A stretch of DNA of 56,745 nt from Clostridia bacterium (GTDB lineage: Bacteria; Bacillota; Clostridia; Christensenellales; Borkfalkiaceae): assembly GCA_017504465.1 (NCBI GenBank), contig JAFVRE010000032.1, positions 1 to 56,745 on the forward strand. Reading direction: 5' to 3'. The notes beneath the pieces are model-generated. The model did not search any database and was not told the origin of the DNA. It saw only the letters and a program-made list of their open reading frames with translations. This document shows, one piece after another, positions 48,388-56,610 of the stretch. Within the stretch, counting starts at the first letter, position 1. Each line of letters starts with the position of its first letter. The position numbers and the translations under genes were made by a program.

Positions 48388-49227
48388 CTATTTGATAATA
48401 CCCATTTCGAGCAGAATATCCGATAATTTTGCAAACGTTTGCGCAGACAGCGTTTCGCCGCGCGCCTTTTCATCAATTCCCGCCGTTTGCATTGCTTGTT
48501 TGGCTTGTTCTCTTGTAATTTTGAAGAAGTTGATAAGATTATTCTCAAGCGTCTTTCGTCTATTTAAGAACGCGCATTTTACCGTTTGTCTAAACGCTTT
48601 TTCATCCTTCACCTCAACCCTGCCCCGCTCAAAATCAATTTTGACGACTGCCGAATCTACGTTCGGGCGAGGATAGAAAAGATTTCTTGAAACTCTCTTT
48701 ACAATTTTTGCGCTGCCCTTTAATGCAATCGCAACTGTAATCGAGCCATACTCGGGCGTGTTCTCTTTTGCGCAAAACCGCTCCGCTACTTCTTCTTGCA
48801 CCATAATCGACAAGCCTTGCACCTTTTCACTCTCTTCGAGAAGCTTGGTCACAAGCGGCGTCGTAATATAATAAGGCAAATTTGCAACAACGAGATAGGG
48901 CTCGATTTCCTTTTCAAATTCCTGTAAATCAATTTTATTGAAATCACGGAAAATGACTTCGACGTTTTCAAGTCCGGCAAGCGTTTCCGCTAAAACGGGC
49001 TGCAAATCGGTGTCAATATCAAAGGCGTAAACCTTTTTTGCGCGTTCGGCAAGCGCGCGTGTGAGCGTACCTGCGCCGCAACCGATTTCCACTACCGTCG
49101 TGTCCTTGGTTACGCCTGACGCGGTTACGATAGACTCTAATAAATTCGTGTCCGAAATGAAATTCTGGCCGAATTGTTTTTTAAAATGAAAACCGTGTTT
49201 TACGAGCACGGAACGTAAATCTTGCAT
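48388..49227 (-). CDS. rsmA: 16S rRNA dimethyladenosine transferase RsmA (KsgA)
   Basis: 279 residues. SAM-binding motif VVEIGCGAGTLTRALAERA, FGQNFISD near the N-terminus, catalytic motif VVANLPYYITTPLV (NLPY) and MVQEEVAERFCA. It dimethylates the two adjacent adenosines in helix 45 of 16S rRNA and acts as a late 30S checkpoint. The start codon lies inside GGGGGCAGGTATG, the dispersed word, with no other ribosome site. The tatD-rsmA neighbourhood is conserved in Bacillota. Confidence 0.96.
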   Translation of the reverse strand: MQDLRSVLVKHGFHFKKQFGQNFISDTNLLESIVTASGVTKDTTVVEIGCGAGTLTRALAERAKKVYAFDIDTDLQPVLAETLAGLENVEVIFRDFNKIDLQEFEKEIEPYLVVANLPYYITTPLVTKLLEESEKVQGLSIMVQEEVAERFCAKENTPEYGSITVAIALKGSAKIVKRVSRNLFYPRPNVDSAVVKIDFERGRVEVKDEKAFRQTVKCAFLNRRKTLENNLINFFKITREQAKQAMQTAGIDEKARGETLSAQTFAKLSDILLEMGIIK

Positions 49228-49246
49228 ACCTGCCCCCGTCTAATCG

Positions 49247-50212
49247 TTAACAATCCACGATATATTTTCTAATCAAAAGGGGTACGCCTGCGCTTTGCGC
49301 AAGACGTTTACAAGACTCGATTTCCGTTTCGCCTATACAGTCAACGATCGAGAATCTGCAATCAATCCCCGCGCGCTTACAGCCCTTTGCGAACTCCACC
49401 ATCGCCCCAAAACCGTTTTCTCCAAATTGAGAACGGCAAATTTTTTGATAATTTTCAGCGCAAGACGCGTTCAGCGAAACGTTGATTTTATCCACTTTGC
49501 CTACTAATTCGGGAATAATATCCCGTTTGTTGATAAGCGAGCCTTGACCGTTCGTGTTCAAGCGAGTTTTTAAGCCTTTTTCGTGGAAATAATCGGAAAG
49601 CTTAACGATTAAATCCATACGATAAGTAGGTTCGCCGAACCCGCAAAATACGATTTCTTCAAATTTCGTCAAATCCCCGAACCCATTGCACGCGGAAAGC
49701 ACCTTTTCAAAGGTAACTTCGCCGTGATTCAGCCATAAATAATGTCCGTAATAGCTGTCGCGTTCGTTTCTTACGCAAAAATCACAGCCGTTAGAGCATT
49801 TATTCGTCAAATTCAAATACAGCTTTCCGTCAAGCGAATACGCATAGGTGTCCTTGCGGTTTTCCGCCTTTTTCCCTTGCTTTTCCCTATTTTGTTTATC
49901 TTGCTTTTGTTGCTTTTCTTGTTTTTGCGGATTTTGTTTTTGCTTTTCTTGTTTTTGCGGGTTTTGTTTTTGTCCGTTATTGTTTTGCTTATTTGGCTTA
50001 TTTTGGTTGTTCTGATTTCCTTGATTGTTTTGTTTTTTATTATTTTGCCCGCTTTGATTTTGAACGTTCTGTACGTTTTGGGCATTTTGCGCCTGCGGGT
50101 TTTGGGGTTGACCGCTCTTATGGCGATTGCGATGACGGCGACGTCTTCCCCCGCCCTGTCCTTTCGAGTTTTGCATCTGCGAATTTTGAGTTACTTTCTT
50201 TTCGTCTTCCAT
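49247..50212 (-). CDS. TatD-associated radical SAM protein with disordered N-terminus
   Basis: 321 residues. Residues about 120-321 form a short radical SAM domain with the cluster motif KCSNGCDFCVRNE (CxxxCxxC), EIVFCGFGEPTYRMDLI (GGEP-like) and KINVSLNASC. The family regularly pairs with TatD; its substrate is unknown. Residues 1-120 are very unusual: an Arg/Gly patch (GGGRRRRHRNRHK), then about 90 residues almost only of Asn, Gln and Lys with repeated NPQKQEKQKQ units. This resembles an RNA-binding, prion-like disordered tail. It starts 1 bp after tatD. Confidence 0.9.
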   Translation of the reverse strand: MEDEKKVTQNSQMQNSKGQGGGRRRRHRNRHKSGQPQNPQAQNAQNVQNVQNQSGQNNKKQNNQGNQNNQNKPNKQNNNGQKQNPQKQEKQKQNPQKQEKQQKQDKQNREKQGKKAENRKDTYAYSLDGKLYLNLTNKCSNGCDFCVRNERDSYYGHYLWLNHGEVTFEKVLSACNGFGDLTKFEEIVFCGFGEPTYRMDLIVKLSDYFHEKGLKTRLNTNGQGSLINKRDIIPELVGKVDKINVSLNASCAENYQKICRSQFGENGFGAMVEFAKGCKRAGIDCRFSIVDCIGETEIESCKRLAQSAGVPLLIRKYIVDC

Positions 50213-50213
50213 A

Positions 50214-50996
50214 TTATTTCAATTTAAAAAACAAGCGGTCGGCGTTTTCGTCGATTTGTTTTTCAAGCTCCTCCGTTGATTGACCGCGAAGCTCCGCAAT
50301 CTTTTCAAGCGCAAACTTCACGTATTTTGGTTGGTTGGGAAATTCCCCGCGATGTGGTACGGGAGTAAGGTACGGACAGTCCGTTTCCGTCAAAATGCGG
50401 TGGGCAGGTACGCGTATAACGCTTTCTTGCACCTTCCTTGCATTCTTGAACGTGCAAGGTCCGCCAAAGGAAAAATATAAGCCGAGCGCGCAAAATTCAT
50501 CTACCATTTCCGCGGAATAGGAATAGCAATGTAAAAGCCCGCCCTTTTTGAGCAGGGACTTATTCGCCTTTAAAAGCTCCAACGTTTCCTGCGCGGAATC
50601 TCGGCTATGAATCACCACGGGCAAACCAAGCTCGTCTGCAATTTTAAGCTGTTTTACAAAGCATTCTTTTTGAAAATCTTTCGGCGGATTATCTTCAAAA
50701 TGATAATCCAAGCCTATTTCCCCAACCGCTACGCACTTCTCGTGCCTACAAAGCTCTTTTAAACGCTCAAAATCTCCGTCCTTGTATTTGTCCAGCTCGC
50801 TTGGATGAAATCCGGCGCAAAAATATACCCCCTCTTCCTCCTCACAAATTTTCGAAGATTTTATCGAAGTGTCAAGGTCGTACCCCGAACAAATAATCCT
50901 TTTCACGCCCTCTTGTTTCGCGTGAAACAATACTTCTTTTATACCGCCGACAAGCTCGTATTCTTCGTCGGTTAAATGGCAATGCACGTCGATCAT
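50214..50996 (-). CDS. tatD: TatD family metal-dependent deoxyribonuclease
   Basis: 260 residues. Metal ligands IDVHCHLTDEEY (HxH), VAVGEIGLDYHFEDNP (Glu), VVIHSRDSAQETLELL (His), GGLLHCYSYSAEM and ILTETDCPYLTP (Asp). TatD enzymes act as 3'-5' exonucleases in DNA repair or degradation. It sits between metG and the radical SAM gene in the conserved metG-tatD-(radical SAM)-rsmA order. Confidence 0.96.
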   Translation of the reverse strand: MIDVHCHLTDEEYELVGGIKEVLFHAKQEGVKRIICSGYDLDTSIKSSKICEEEEGVYFCAGFHPSELDKYKDGDFERLKELCRHEKCVAVGEIGLDYHFEDNPPKDFQKECFVKQLKIADELGLPVVIHSRDSAQETLELLKANKSLLKKGGLLHCYSYSAEMVDEFCALGLYFSFGGPCTFKNARKVQESVIRVPAHRILTETDCPYLTPVPHRGEFPNQPKYVKFALEKIAELRGQSTEELEKQIDENADRLFFKLK

Positions 50997-50997
50997 A

Positions 50998-51618
50998 TTA
51001 GCCTATAACTGCGCCGCTGTTTAAGTCTTCTTTATCCGAAACTACAAGCGCGAGTTTGCCCGTTTCATCTTCAGCCGCTAAAATCATACCTTCGGAAAGC
51101 ACGCCGCAAACCGTTCTCGGTTCAAGGTTGGTAACGAATACGACCTTTTTGCCGACCATTTCTTCGGGCGTGTAGTGCTTTGCAATACCGGAAACTACCG
51201 AACGGATTTCGTCGCCGAATTTAACCGTTTCATGCAATAATTTCGAGGATTTAGGCACTTTTTCACAGGCGATAATCTCGCCTACTTTTAATTCGATTTT
51301 CGCGAAATCGTCTATTGTAATCATAGGTTTTTTCTCCTTGATTTCTTCTTGTTTTACCGTCTTTTTCTCCTGCGTTTTTTCCGACGGTTTAGCGTCTTTC
51401 TCGGGGGCAGGTGCGGGATTTTCCGCGTTATACGCCTGCATTTGAGCTTGACGGATTTGTTCGATTTTAGGTTCTAAGGTCTTGAAATCAAGACGGGCAA
51501 AAAGCGGAGAAATTGCCGTCACCGTCAAGCTTTCATCCAAAGCGAACGTCTTACATTCCTCGAGCGTTCTTGCCCTTCCTGCGTAAGCCGAAAGGATTTT
51601 TTCGCTGGTTGCAGGCAT
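50998..51618 (-). CDS. metG: Methionyl-tRNA synthetase, C-terminal part after a frameshift
   Basis: Open frame of 206 residues that continues the MetG sequence broken at about 51669-51671. It begins MPATSEKILSAY, normally internal to the anticodon-binding domain; the true continuation extends upstream through NLAQAIQIGASLLDSF to about 51668. After a Lys/Glu/Pro linker (residues about 67-95) comes the C-terminal tRNA-binding OB fold: FAKIELKVGEIIACEKVPKSSKL and TNLEPRTVCGVLSEGMILAA, which also dimerises MetG. Read with the next entry as one gene. Confidence 0.88.
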   Translation of the reverse strand: MPATSEKILSAYAGRARTLEECKTFALDESLTVTAISPLFARLDFKTLEPKIEQIRQAQMQAYNAENPAPAPEKDAKPSEKTQEKKTVKQEEIKEKKPMITIDDFAKIELKVGEIIACEKVPKSSKLLHETVKFGDEIRSVVSGIAKHYTPEEMVGKKVVFVTNLEPRTVCGVLSEGMILAAEDETGKLALVVSDKEDLNSGAVIG

Positions 51619-53015
51619 AAAGCTATCCAGAAGCGACGCGCCGATTTGGATTGCTTGCGCAAGGTTATAAACACGTCGTTCAAGCGTTGTTTTCTATTCT
51701 CGTCCTTAGCAAGCGCCCAAGGCATCGTTTCATCGATATATTTATTCGCACGGCGGAAGAGATTGAAAATTTCGCTGATCGCGTCTGCGATACGAAGCGA
51801 GTCTGCTTTTACTACAACTTTATCAACCGTCGAGGTAATCGTCGCCTTGAATTCTGCATCAGGCTCTTCTTCCCTTTCAATGGACGATTTCGTAACAGTC
51901 CCGCCGAAATATTTATTGATCATAGCGATCGTACGGCTTACGAGATTGCCGAGTACGTTTGCAAGGTCGGAATTAAATCTTTCCGTGACGAGCTCCCAAG
52001 AAATTTGACCGTCGTTGTCAAACGGCATTTCGTGGAGCACGAAATATCTAACGGCATCTACACCGTAAATTTCCGCAAGATCGTCGGCGTACAAGACGTT
52101 GCCCTTGGATTTACTCATCTTCCCATCGCCCTGCAAAAGCCAAGGATGACCAAAAATTTGCTTGGGCAAAGGTTCGCCGAGGGCCATTAAGAAGATGGGC
52201 CAGTAAATTGTATGAAAGCGCAAAATATCCTTGCCTATTAGATGCAAGTCTGCAGGCCAGTACTTTTTATAATTCTCGCCGTGTTCGCCGTTTGTATCGA
52301 ACCCTATACCCGTGATGTAGTTCGTGAGCGCGTCAAGCCATACGTAAACGACGTGTCTGTCGTCGAAATCCACAGGTACGCCCCATTTGAAAGACGTTCT
52401 CGATACGCAAAGATCTTGCAAGCCTTTCAAAAGGAAGTTGTTCATCATCTCGTTTTTGCGGGAAACAGGCTGAATAAACTCGGGATGGGTATTGATATGT
52501 TCGATTAAGCGGTCGGCATATTTTCCCATTTTAAAGAAATAAGCCTCTTCTTTTGCGGGTTTTACGTCACGTCCGCAGTCAGGGCATTTACCGTCTGAAA
52601 GCTGACTTTCCGTCCAAAACGATTCGCAAGGCGTGCAATACATGCCCTCGTAATAGCCTTTATAGATATCGCCTTGGTCGTAGAATTTTTTAAATATTTT
52701 CGCAACCTGCTCAACGTGATAAGGATCAGTCGTACGCATAAATTTATCGTAAGACGTATCCACCAAGTCCCAAATTTGTTTAATTTCTCCCGCCACGTCA
52801 TCGACAAACGCTTGGGGGGTTACCCCTTTTGCCGTCGCTTTTTCTTCAATTTTTTGACCGTGTTCGTCGGTGCCGGTTTGGAAAAATACGTCGAAGCCCT
52901 GTTTGCGCTTGAATCTAGCAATCGCGTCCGCTAAAATTGCTTCATAGGTATTGCCAATGTGCGGTTTGCCTGACGTGTAGGCAATCGCCGTCGTGATATA
53001 GTAAGGTTTTGCCAT
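51525..53015 (-). CDS. metG: Methionyl-tRNA synthetase, N-terminal part, ends in wrong frame
   Basis: Start ATG 53015 with AAAGGAG upstream. Class I signature TTAIAYTSGKPHIGN (HIGN), zinc-type CTPCESFWTESQLSDGKCPDCG, and DGKMSKSKGN (KMSKS) are intact. Homology stops near DVFITLRKQ at about 51670; the remaining ~50 residues, read to 51525, are not MetG-like. Restoring one T in the TTT at 51671-51669 gives YNLAQAIQIGASLLDSFMPATSEK, so one base is missing. MetG is essential and no second copy is visible, so a sequencing or assembly error is more likely than a real pseudogene. Confidence 0.92.
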   Translation of the reverse strand: MAKPYYITTAIAYTSGKPHIGNTYEAILADAIARFKRKQGFDVFFQTGTDEHGQKIEEKATAKGVTPQAFVDDVAGEIKQIWDLVDTSYDKFMRTTDPYHVEQVAKIFKKFYDQGDIYKGYYEGMYCTPCESFWTESQLSDGKCPDCGRDVKPAKEEAYFFKMGKYADRLIEHINTHPEFIQPVSRKNEMMNNFLLKGLQDLCVSRTSFKWGVPVDFDDRHVVYVWLDALTNYITGIGFDTNGEHGENYKKYWPADLHLIGKDILRFHTIYWPIFLMALGEPLPKQIFGHPWLLQGDGKMSKSKGNVLYADDLAEIYGVDAVRYFVLHEMPFDNDGQISWELVTERFNSDLANVLGNLVSRTIAMINKYFGGTVTKSSIEREEEPDAEFKATITSTVDKVVVKADSLRIADAISEIFNLFRRANKYIDETMPWALAKDENRKQRLNDVFITLRKQSKSARRFWIALCLQPAKKSFRLTQEGQERSRNVRRSLWMKA

Positions 53016-53170
53016 ATCCCTTGCTCCTTTTTGGTAAAATATCATACACAGTTATTATACAACTTTCCACGCTAAAAGTAAAATACTTTTAGGGGTTTTT
53101 CCAATTTTTCCAAACTCTGAAAGTTTATCACGATAGTCCTATCTTCAACCGCGCAAGCATATAGTATGAT

Positions 53171-53797
53171 ATGAATATTATCTTTACCTACCTTTTTATT
53201 ATCGCAACTGCGATCTTGCTGTTTATTAATCCCGATCTCTTTCTCAAAAGTGTGCTGTCGGGCGCAAGCAAAGGTGCAACGCTTTGTTTGGCGCTCGTTT
53301 CTTCCTATGCGATATGGCTCGGGCTGATTCGAGTTTGGGAAGAAAGCGGTATTTCTAAAAAAATTTCCAAACTTCTTTCCCCGCTTGTCAAACGAGTCTT
53401 TAAAACAAAAGACGAAGAAACCGCCTGCGCCATTAGTATGAACTTATCCATCAACCTGCTCGGTATGGGCGGCGCGGCAACCCCATACGGAATTAAAGCC
53501 TGCCAGCTCCTTGATAAAACCGACTTCGCGGAATACGCTTCCGCTATGTTTTTCGTGATTAACGCAACGTCGATACAACTGCTTCCCACGGCAATCGTCG
53601 GCGTTCGCGCGTCGCTTGGCAGCATATCCCCCGCCGATATCATTCTTCCTTCCATTCTCACAAGCGCGTTTTCTACTTTTTTAGGAATAAGCTTGACTAT
53701 GCTCTATTTTAAAATCATTTCTCGCACCCGTCAAGTCAACTCCGCCCGTTTGATACCGCTTAAAAAATTAAAAATGAATGGGGCAGGTACGAGATGA
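53171..53797 (+). CDS. spmA: Spore maturation protein A
   Basis: 208 residues, about five membrane segments with the nucleoside-recognition (Gate) pattern: SGASKGATLCLALVSSYAIWLGLIRVWEESGISKKIS, then MNLSINLLGMGGAATPYGIKACQ. SpmA acts with SpmB in spore core dehydration in Bacillus and Clostridium. It overlaps spmB by 4 bp. No Shine-Dalgarno is visible; TATAGT at 53160-53165 ends 5 bp before the ATG, so this gene may also be leaderless (its -35 is poor). Confidence 0.93.
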   Translation: MNIIFTYLFIIATAILLFINPDLFLKSVLSGASKGATLCLALVSSYAIWLGLIRVWEESGISKKISKLLSPLVKRVFKTKDEETACAISMNLSINLLGMGGAATPYGIKACQLLDKTDFAEYASAMFFVINATSIQLLPTAIVGVRASLGSISPADIILPSILTSAFSTFLGISLTMLYFKIISRTRQVNSARLIPLKKLKMNGAGTR

Positions 53798-54309
53798 ACA
53801 AACTTTTTGCTTGCCTTATCCCCTGCATTTTCATTCTTTCCTTTATATATGCTACCCGCAAGAAAGTCAACGTTTATGAAGCGTTTACAGGGGGCGCAAA
53901 GGACGCCATTCCACTCGTTGTTACTATTTTTCCATATATCGCAACCGTACTCATTCTTACCGAGCTTTTTTCGGCAAGCGGCTTAGAAAGTAAATTCCTA
54001 ACAGCGCTCTCCCCTGTCTTCGATAAATTAGGCATTCCTGAAGAGATCGCGCCCTTATTGCTCGTTAAGCCTTTATCCGGGAACGGATCGCTCGCAGTTC
54101 TTTCGGATATTTTAAACACTTACGGTGCAGACGCATATCTCTCGCGTTGCGCCTGCGTTATATATGGTTCTTCCGAAACAACTTTATATCTCGGTGCAAT
54201 CTATTTTTCAGGCTTAAAAAGAAAACGCCTTACAAGCGCGTTGATGATCGCGCTCATATCCTTCCTTCTTTCAGCGATATTCGGCTGCTTTGTTTGTCGA
54301 TTCCTATAA
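53794..54309 (+). CDS. spmB: Spore maturation protein B
   Basis: 171 residues, four membrane segments: FTGGAKDAIPLVVTIFPYIATVLILTELF, GIPEEIAPLLLVKPLSGNGSLAVLSDIL and RCACVIYGSSETTLYLGAIYF match SpmB. It partners SpmA. The ribosome site is within GGGGCAGGTACGAG, another instance of the dispersed word, located in the end of spmA. The pair implies that the organism or a recent ancestor forms spores. Confidence 0.93.
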   Translation: MNKLFACLIPCIFILSFIYATRKKVNVYEAFTGGAKDAIPLVVTIFPYIATVLILTELFSASGLESKFLTALSPVFDKLGIPEEIAPLLLVKPLSGNGSLAVLSDILNTYGADAYLSRCACVIYGSSETTLYLGAIYFSGLKRKRLTSALMIALISFLLSAIFGCFVCRFL

Positions 54310-54423
54310 TCCGCTTCTTTTTTCTCAAAAAAGGCTCGTTTTTCTTTAAAAAATGTTATTTTTTCACATTTTTTGGTTGAAATATGTCATTTTCGACAAT
54401 TTTAAAAATTTTCGATAATTCCC

Positions 54424-54452
54424 TTTACATTTCTTTTTATTTATGATAGAAT
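54424..54452 (+). promoter_or_regulatory. Promoter of the structured RNA
   Basis: TTTACA (54424-54429), 17 bp, TAGAAT (54447-54452). Confidence 0.75.
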
Positions 54453-54457
54453 ATATT

Positions 54458-54632
54458 CATAAATCAGTTGAAAGTAACTGATTCACGAAACAGCTCATCA
54501 TTTTCCCCCTTATCATATAGGTAATCCCCTTGGAGTCGCAAGATTTCGAGGGGATTATCATTTATGGAAAATCTCACACGTAAACTAGATATAGAAAATA
54601 CCTTGTTCGCTATGAACAAGGTATTTTTTTAG
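54458..54632 (+). ncRNA. Unassigned structured RNA with terminator and hidden 22-codon frame
   Basis: About 175 nt between a promoter and a strong terminator. CATAAA (54458-54463) pairs with TTTATG (54561-54566), closing a junction. Inside are TCAGTT-gaaagt/AACTGA-type hairpin arms (54462-54483) and a perfect 18-bp hairpin, 54520-54537 with 54542-54559, capped by the GNRA tetraloop GCAA. Its G-U pairs work only on the plus strand. The terminator arms are ATACCTTGTTC/GAACAAGGTAT (54598-54624) plus seven T. GAGGGG in the 3' arm of the long hairpin lies 10 nt before ATG 54564, which opens a 22-codon frame ending TAG at 54632. No known family recognised. No other feature is seen in this 358-bp gap. 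Confidence 0.65.
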
Positions 54633-54667
54633 TTCGTTATAACTTTTAATTGTGCTTTTACCTATAT

Positions 54668-55408
54668 TTATTCTATATCCTCTCCGTCTCCAAAGGAGAA
54701 AAAATTTCCGCTTATTAACACTAAAACTCCTGTTTGCTCTTCGCGGATATTTTCAAAGACTTCTTGACTGAGTTGGTACTCTCTTTCTTCTCCGTTTTCA
54801 AGCGTAAAAGTCGCGTAATATTCAAAAACACCAACGGGTGTAGTCCACGAAACACCATTCACGAATCTTTCAAAAATTCTCTTTGATTTTACCGTTGCAT
54901 TAAAAAATTCCGGTTCGGTCTCGTTGATCTGAAAAATCTCTTCGCCCCTTTCCTCACTCTCTTCAATTTTTTTCAAAAACGCCATCAATTCTTCCCAGTC
55001 GCCTTCAATCAAGACGTCTTTTTGTAAAACGATTTTTTTGGGAAGCAGGACAAAATCGTCGCGATATTCTATCGGCGTTAACTTATAAAAAGGTATTGAG
55101 CGATTAAAGCCAGCGTCTAAAAATTCAACGCCGTCGTTGGTGATTTTTATCGCAGCTTTCGGCGAACGCAATTTCTTTTTGTAATAAAATTGATAGAGTA
55201 AAGCCAACGCAACCGTCACAAAAAATAGAACGGAGAAGCTCGCAATTAGAGCAACGACTGTATCCTCTCCGCTAACATAAATTATGAAAGGAATATATAC
55301 GATTAACGGTGCTATTATAGATAAAATAACAATTTTTAATTCCTTTTTTACTTGTTCTTGCATATACGCTTTCGCGCCGCCGGTATATTCGCCTTTAAAT
55401 TCCCACAT
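54668..55408 (-). CDS. Unknown membrane protein with cytosolic domain
   Basis: 246 residues with an AAGGAG site. Two membrane segments at about residues 27-48 and 53-75, then a cytosolic domain with AAIKITNDGVEFLDAGFNRSIPFYKL and LLPKKIVLQKDVLIEGDWEELMAFLKKI, reminiscent of YcxB-like PH-type domains. A C-terminal beta-rich part (GVFEYYATFTLENGEEREYQLS) resembles a small domain that often follows. Function unknown. A GC-rich hairpin, GGCGGAGCG/CGCTCCGCC, lies upstream at about 55465-55485. Confidence 0.65.
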   Translation of the reverse strand: MWEFKGEYTGGAKAYMQEQVKKELKIVILSIIAPLIVYIPFIIYVSGEDTVVALIASFSVLFFVTVALALLYQFYYKKKLRSPKAAIKITNDGVEFLDAGFNRSIPFYKLTPIEYRDDFVLLPKKIVLQKDVLIEGDWEELMAFLKKIEESEERGEEIFQINETEPEFFNATVKSKRIFERFVNGVSWTTPVGVFEYYATFTLENGEEREYQLSQEVFENIREEQTGVLVLISGNFFSFGDGEDIE

Positions 55409-55533
55409 AAAAGTCTCCTTGTGATATTTGTTAAAGTATATTTATTATAGACAATTCGACTTGGCGGAGCGTAACCGCTCCGCCATAAGCCTTTACTTTA
55501 TTCGTAATGTAAATCGCAAAAAAGTTTCATTTT

Positions 55534-56097
55534 TTAATCCTTTTTCTCTATTTGTATATGAGGCAAATATTGATTTAGCAACGATTCTAACCCTGGTCTA
55601 TTTTCAATAAAAATAAAATTTTTATTATTAAAATATAAACGATATTCCGGATCTCCTTCCAATTGCTCTCCATTTATACATAATACTATACATTCTTTTT
55701 CTCTCCTTTTCCCATGATAAATCGGAAATCGAACTTGACACTTTATGCAATCGCTAATACGCTTATTATCAATTCGATGATAAGCAACATCCTTAAAAGA
55801 ATTTATTTGGATTCTTGAATCAAAAAATATAATTTTTCTCAAATAAAATTGACAAGTTCGTGGTATACTTATTATTTGAGTTATGGATATTGGCAATATA
55901 AATAAACCACAAAGAGAGCAACTTCTCATAGAAAAACCTGAAATTATAATAATTAATAAACAAGCCAAACATTCGACAACAATACCACCAATCAAATATA
56001 TTAAGGGCAGTTCCCTCAAGTCTTTATCCTCAAACATGTTTATTCTTTGCATATAATCGCCTTCCAAATCAATTTCCTTATCTCTAATAATAAACAT
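55534..56097 (-). CDS. AT-rich unknown membrane protein
   Basis: 187 residues from ATG 56097, which shares one base with the stop of the upstream gene (TAATG). An internal ATG at 56052 has a better ribosome site (GGAAGG, 7 bp) and would give 172 residues. Two hydrophobic segments at about residues 32-56 and 60-80; the C-terminal part is cytosolic, with CIKCQVRFPIYHG. Base composition is far more AT-rich than the rest of the window, suggesting recent transfer. No family recognised. Confidence 0.6.
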   Translation of the reverse strand: MFIIRDKEIDLEGDYMQRINMFEDKDLRELPLIYLIGGIVVECLACLLIIIISGFSMRSCSLCGLFILPISITQIISIPRTCQFYLRKIIFFDSRIQINSFKDVAYHRIDNKRISDCIKCQVRFPIYHGKRREKECIVLCINGEQLEGDPEYRLYFNNKNFIFIENRPGLESLLNQYLPHIQIEKKD

Positions 56098-56489
56098 TAC
56101 CTGCTAAATTCAGTTAATTTAAAAATTCCTTTTATTTCTTCCTCTGTTATTTTTGTATTTTTTAAATTAACCAAAATATTAGTCATATTTTCACCTAAAT
56201 TGTAATCTATCAATATTTTTTTATTCGTTAGTAGATCTATTTCTTTATCTATTAAGCATTTTTCAACTTCATCATCAAATATTAAAGTAGAGCAATTAAT
56301 TTGTGAAAGATAACTAGAAAAATCATTGATAGCAATTGATTTACTAAATACATATTTATTACATTTATCAAAAAAAACTGAAACAATTTTAATATCTAAA
56401 AGTATTAATAATTCTTTTACTTTTTGAAAATCAATCTTAAAAAAAGAAATGTTTAAAAGATTTTTATTTTTTGTAATATTTATTTTCAA
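56097..56489 (-). CDS. Very AT-rich unknown protein
   Basis: 130 residues with an AAGGAG site. Rich in Lys, Ile, Asn, Leu and Phe; no membrane segment or signal. Alternating beta/alpha segments (KELLILLDIKIVSVFFDKC, KKILIDYNLGENMTNILVNL) suggest a small folded domain. It is coupled to the membrane protein downstream. The pairing of a soluble protein with a membrane protein in foreign-looking DNA fits an imported accessory cassette, but no toxin, immunity or defence motif is visible. Confidence 0.6.
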   Translation of the reverse strand: MKINITKNKNLLNISFFKIDFQKVKELLILLDIKIVSVFFDKCNKYVFSKSIAINDFSSYLSQINCSTLIFDDEVEKCLIDKEIDLLTNKKILIDYNLGENMTNILVNLKNTKITEEEIKGIFKLTEFSR

Positions 56490-56516
56490 AACAATTCTCC
56501 TTATATTAACAACTTA

Positions 56517-56545
56517 AGTATAAATGATTTGTTTTGACTTGTCAA
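56517..56545 (-). promoter_or_regulatory. Promoter of the AT-rich gene pair
   Basis: TTGACA (56545-56540), 17 bp, TATACT (56522-56517). It lies just past the 5S terminator. Confidence 0.85.
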
Positions 56546-56554
56546 GTAGATTGA

Positions 56555-56600
56555 TAAAAAAAAGAAACAAGACCTTGTTCGAAATGAACAAGGTCTTGTC
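56555..56600 (-). terminator. Terminator of the rRNA operon
   Basis: ACAAGACCTTGTTC / GAACAAGGTCTTGT, 14-bp stem, ATTTC loop, then TTCTTTTTTTT on the minus strand. Its stem core (ACCTTGTTC/GAACAAGGT) is shared with the terminator of the structured RNA at 54598-54624. Confidence 0.92.
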
Positions 56601-56610
56601 AAAATGAAAA

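Noticed and set aside
51525-51700. Programmed ribosomal frameshift in metG
   Set aside because: No slippery heptamer with downstream structure was found, and MetG is not known to use frameshifting; a missing base in a T run explains it.
54458-54566. Hammerhead ribozyme, because CGAAAC and CTGAT occur near a three-way junction
   Set aside because: The conserved CUGAUGA followed by stem II and the cleavage triplet are not in the required order.
56097-56489. Defence-system or toxin gene next to the rRNA operon
   Set aside because: No nuclease, NAD-degrading, protease or pore motif can be seen; only composition is unusual.
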